Shown here: positions 61,256 to 64,000 of the stretch, piece after piece
Numbering within the stretch: position 1 is the first letter of the stretch
Layout: each line of letters starts with the position of its first letter
Source: Gordionus sp. m RMFG-2023
Lineage: Eukaryota > Nematomorpha > Gordioida > Chordodea > Parachordodidae
Length of the DNA stretch: 64,000 nucleotides
Assembly: GCF_954871325.1 (NCBI RefSeq)
Contig: NC_088779.1
Coordinates: forward strand, 10,852,846 to 10,916,845
Direction: 5' to 3'
Notes under the pieces: model-generated
Databases searched by the model: none
What the model saw: only the letters and a program-made list of their open reading frames with translations
Told to the model about the DNA's origin: nothing
Translations under genes and position numbers: made by a program

Positions 61256-63800
61256 CAGAGTTGTTAAACGCTATTTTTAAAAGTAGCGCGCTATTAGCTA
61301 TTTTTTCAAAATTTAAGCTACTTTTTATAAAAAAAAAATTAGAAACAAATGAAACAAATTTTTTTTATTTTTTTTTGCTTATAATGTAAATGTATAATAA
61401 ATAATATATAAAAATCAACATTTATAAATATAAAAATATAGTTAGTCTAGATTATAATAAAATAAGCAATATAAATAAATATTTGAAATGGAAATGAATC
61501 ATTATTAATTAGAATTACTTCTCTATACTCTTTTATAAAAGTATGCTCTTCATCGTTAATATATTCAATTTCAACAAGATCACAGAGATAATTAATCTCT
61601 AATCTTCTTTCCTCCAGAAAAAAAGCGATTAGTTTTATTGCTTGGTATACAGAATTACATCTTGTACGATTAGGAATAAATACCTCCCTAATTTTTTTTT
61701 AAACATGTCAGAACTTTTAGGAGATTTGTTCTGCTTATTCCATAAAGTTTGACATTTATAAAATGTCGATCTTGACACCCTTTTAAAATCTTCATCATTT
61801 AAAGCTCCTTCAGCATCTACTGTTGCTATCAAATTAAAATTATGACAGGAGCATCTCTGATGGCTGGGTAACATTGTGGAGTTAGTTGAAGATCCTATAG
61901 AATATTGATTAGATTAACATGTATTATAAAATAATTTAAACCTTCTTCTAAGATCTCATTAATATCATTGGCATCAACACCTATTTCCTCCTCTTCCAAT
62001 ACATGTTGACTATCATTCTGTATCTCATCTTCAGCATTATCCTCACTAAATATTCTATATTCATATTAAATAGGACAAATTAATTATTCATCCAGTCTAG
62101 TAATATTTATCAAAAATGGTGTGGAAAAATCATTTCTTAGTATTCTAAATTTTGAACCTCAGGAATTAATGTAACTAAGCAAAAATATTTTATCAAATGA
62201 ATACATTGAATGAATTCCCTGCACTGTATATAAATTGATGGCAATTAATCAATAAGAAATAAATATAGTAAAAATCTAATCATCCATGAAATATTCAATA
62301 ACAATATCTTATTAAATGTTAGATTAGCTCAATGACACTGTACAATAAAAATTAATGAAATAATCCACCTCTGTTTTATATTTTATTAGTTAATTTCACT
62401 AATTTTATTTATAATTTGATATAAATTATGATAATCATAATATTACTAAAATATGTGTGTATATAGTTAATAAAAATTCTATAAATAATGTGAAATATTA
62501 AAATACTAAATATTTTATAGATTAAATAATAACCATTCCATTCTGATTAATTTACTGCCCAAAAAATCATAACTTAAAATAAATATTATAAATAAATTTG
62601 TGATATAACCTAAATGCCTTCAGGTAGTTAGACCCATTATCAGTAACCATCTTGCAAACTTTATTATGAATCCTAAAAGACTTGTGGATGTCAATAATTT
62701 TATTTGCAAGTACGTCATATGTCTGGCATCCTATAATCCTTTTAAGGGCTAAGGCTACATATCTTCTTTTTAAAGTCCTAGGGTCTAACCAATGGCCTGT
62801 GATTCCCAAATAAGCTCTAAAAATATTTAATAAGATCAATTTATAAATATAAATAAGTTTTTACCTTCTGTTATGTGTCCAACTATCTGCCGTACACATA
62901 AGATATATCTGATAACCCTACTATTAGAGCATCTTTCATCACTTTGAAGTTGTTGGCTATTTTATTCATAAGTGTCTGGCGACATAAAGCTGGCCAGGGG
63001 ATAAAGTTTTAATCATCATAGTAAATGATGGATTATCAACCAAGGACAATGGCTGAACTGTGTCAATAATAAAATCAACAATTACTTTATCAGCCAATTT
63101 TTGTGAAATATTGGCATGTTTATTATCAGTTAATTTGGTTTGGATAGTATTTGTTTTTTGAATGAAGATTCTCCTATACCAAAATTTTTTATATGTTTCT
63201 CTATTTCCTTATAGCAATTGGCGTGAACAGTCTAATAAAATAAATAATATTATAATGTAAAAATAACAATTTACCTTTAGATGTTTCTTCAGGTTATAGC
63301 TACTCGATTGATTTGATGATATATTTTTTTTACATTTTAAGCACAGGAATTTGAATCCAGATTTTATTTTAATATATATTTTAAAAAATTTTTCAAATCT
63401 AGGGAATGGGAAATCGTTATTAGAGCTATTAAGTACATTTTCTTCCATTGAATCTTCCATGTTCGAATCACTTTCAAGGATTTGGATATCCATGGGCGAT
63501 GCCATTTTAGATTATTAACACAGATTGAAAATATAAATTAAAAATTGAAAATATATTTAAATTTCAAAATTAAATAATAAATTATAAAAATTATAATTAA
63601 TTATCATATTATATTTAAATTTTCATGTTTATACTTACATTTATTATATTTTTAAAAGTAGCGAAGTAGCGCGCTACTTAGCTACTTTTAAAAAAAGTTG
63701 CGCGCTAAAAAATTAAATATTTTTAAAAAAAGTAGCGGCTATTAGCTATAGCTACCAAAAAAGATAGCGCGCTAAGTAGCGCGCTACTTTAACAACTCTG
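61256..63800 (-). mobile_element. hAT-C, complete-ended copy, perfect TSD
   Basis: Starts CAGAGTTGTTAAACGCTA and ends GCGCGCTACTTTAACAACTCTG. GTTACGAA flanks both sides exactly (61248-61255 and 63801-63808). Subterminal AAAGTAGCGCGCTA words recur in both orientations at each end. It carries a partial transposase on the - strand, so it is non-autonomous. The copies at 28292 and 30524 are relatives. Confidence 0.95.
61510..63505 (-). pseudogene. hAT-C transposase, catalytic C-terminus missing
   Basis: Parts in order on the - strand: start MASPMDIQILESDSNMED with FPFPRFEKFFKIY, then the BED finger FLCLKC...SSYNLKKHLK (63505-63275), followed by a likely intron; LDPRTLKRRYVALALKRI and GCQTYDVLANKII (about 62790-62700); MVTDNGSNYLKAF with its Asp (about 62655-62615); LPSHQRCSCHNFNLIATVDA and FYKCQTLWNKQNKSPKSSD (61871-61700); and LEERRLEINYLCDLVEIEYI (about 61615-61550). 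The C-terminal dimerisation domain with the catalytic Glu is absent. The internal blocks are well preserved and exon-like, with intron-like gaps between. This is an internally deleted member of a spliced hAT family. Confidence 0.8.
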
Positions 63801-63808
63801 GTTACGAA

Positions 63809-64000
63809 TATGTAACACTAAGTATATTAGCGATCCGCGAGAAGGCTTCTTCCTCAGACACAGGCTGGTTATAGCTATCCTTAAAGCGAATTATCAAAGT
63901 TTCGATGGCAGTCTTATCTCCACAGACCTTTGCTATATTCACTTTTTATTCCTTATTCTTATCATTTTACACTGAATTTACCTTTATATTATTTAATATG
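63809..64000. other. Unassigned right edge with a short open stretch
   Basis: Between about 63815 and 63945 the composition is less AT-rich, and the - strand reads VNIAKVCGDKTAIETLII followed by RFKDSYNQPVSEEEAFSRIA without a stop. The + strand is also open there, so composition alone could explain it. I cannot name it; a piece of a gene or of a gag-like protein are both possible. Confidence 0.25.

Overview
This window is very AT-rich eukaryotic DNA. The introns have GT-AG borders, the single complete host gene is widely spread, and the transposons are of kinds common in invertebrate genomes, so an invertebrate animal is the most likely source; I cannot name the species. No bacterial operon, rRNA, tRNA or CRISPR array was recognised.

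The one clear host gene is RCC1, the chromatin-bound exchange factor for the GTPase Ran. It lies on the + strand at about 21.7-33.2 kb in nine exons whose splice phases all agree, giving about 473 residues, and it ends shortly before an AATAAA signal. Its introns range from 44 bases to 5.7 kb, and the long ones are filled with transposons. A second, unidentified candidate gene with short exons may lie on the - strand at about 33.6-34.6 kb, converging on RCC1.

Almost everything else is mobile DNA, mostly the hAT superfamily, recognised by terminal inverted repeats (TIRs) and 8-bp target duplications (TSDs). My working labels are: hAT-A (TIR CAGGCGCGTACGCAG; 34.9-36.7, 37.3-38.0, 47.4-49.3 kb), hAT-B (TAGTGCTGTAAA; 8.8-13.4, 26.1-27.1, 30.4 kb), hAT-C (CAGAGTTGTTAAACGC; 28.3-29.4, 30.5-31.5, 61.3-63.8 kb), hAT-D (CAGGGCCGTAGCCACG; 16.9-20.5 kb), hAT-E (CAGGGTTGCCA; 0.8-2.9 kb), and small non-coding families MITE-F (TAGTGATCTGCA), MITE-G (TAGTGTTGTTAAA) and MITE-H (CAGAGACTTGCAGG). 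Perfect 8-bp TSDs frame hAT-D, the 1.8-kb hAT-A, the 2.5-kb hAT-C, a 1.0-kb hAT-C relative, one MITE-F and one MITE-G.

Layout: 0-5.6 kb, a Ty3/gypsy fossil (- strand) interrupted by hAT-E; 5.7-8.7 kb, tandem repeats, a perfect palindrome and a MITE nested in a MITE; 8.8-13.4 kb, a long decayed hAT-B holding a further insertion; 13.4-16.9 kb, AT-rich with one MITE-G; 16.9-20.5 kb, hAT-D; 21.7-33.2 kb, RCC1; 34.9-38.0 kb, hAT-A copies; 38.0-44 kb, a second gypsy fossil split in its integrase by a 4.3-kb non-coding LTR element; 44-58 kb, AT-rich DNA with one complete hAT-A and many poly-G/poly-C tracts; 58-61 kb, two remnants of one retroelement protein family; 61.3-63.8 kb, hAT-C.

Apart from RCC1 there is no visible cooperation between genes. 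The window is best read as a record of nested insertions around one essential gene.
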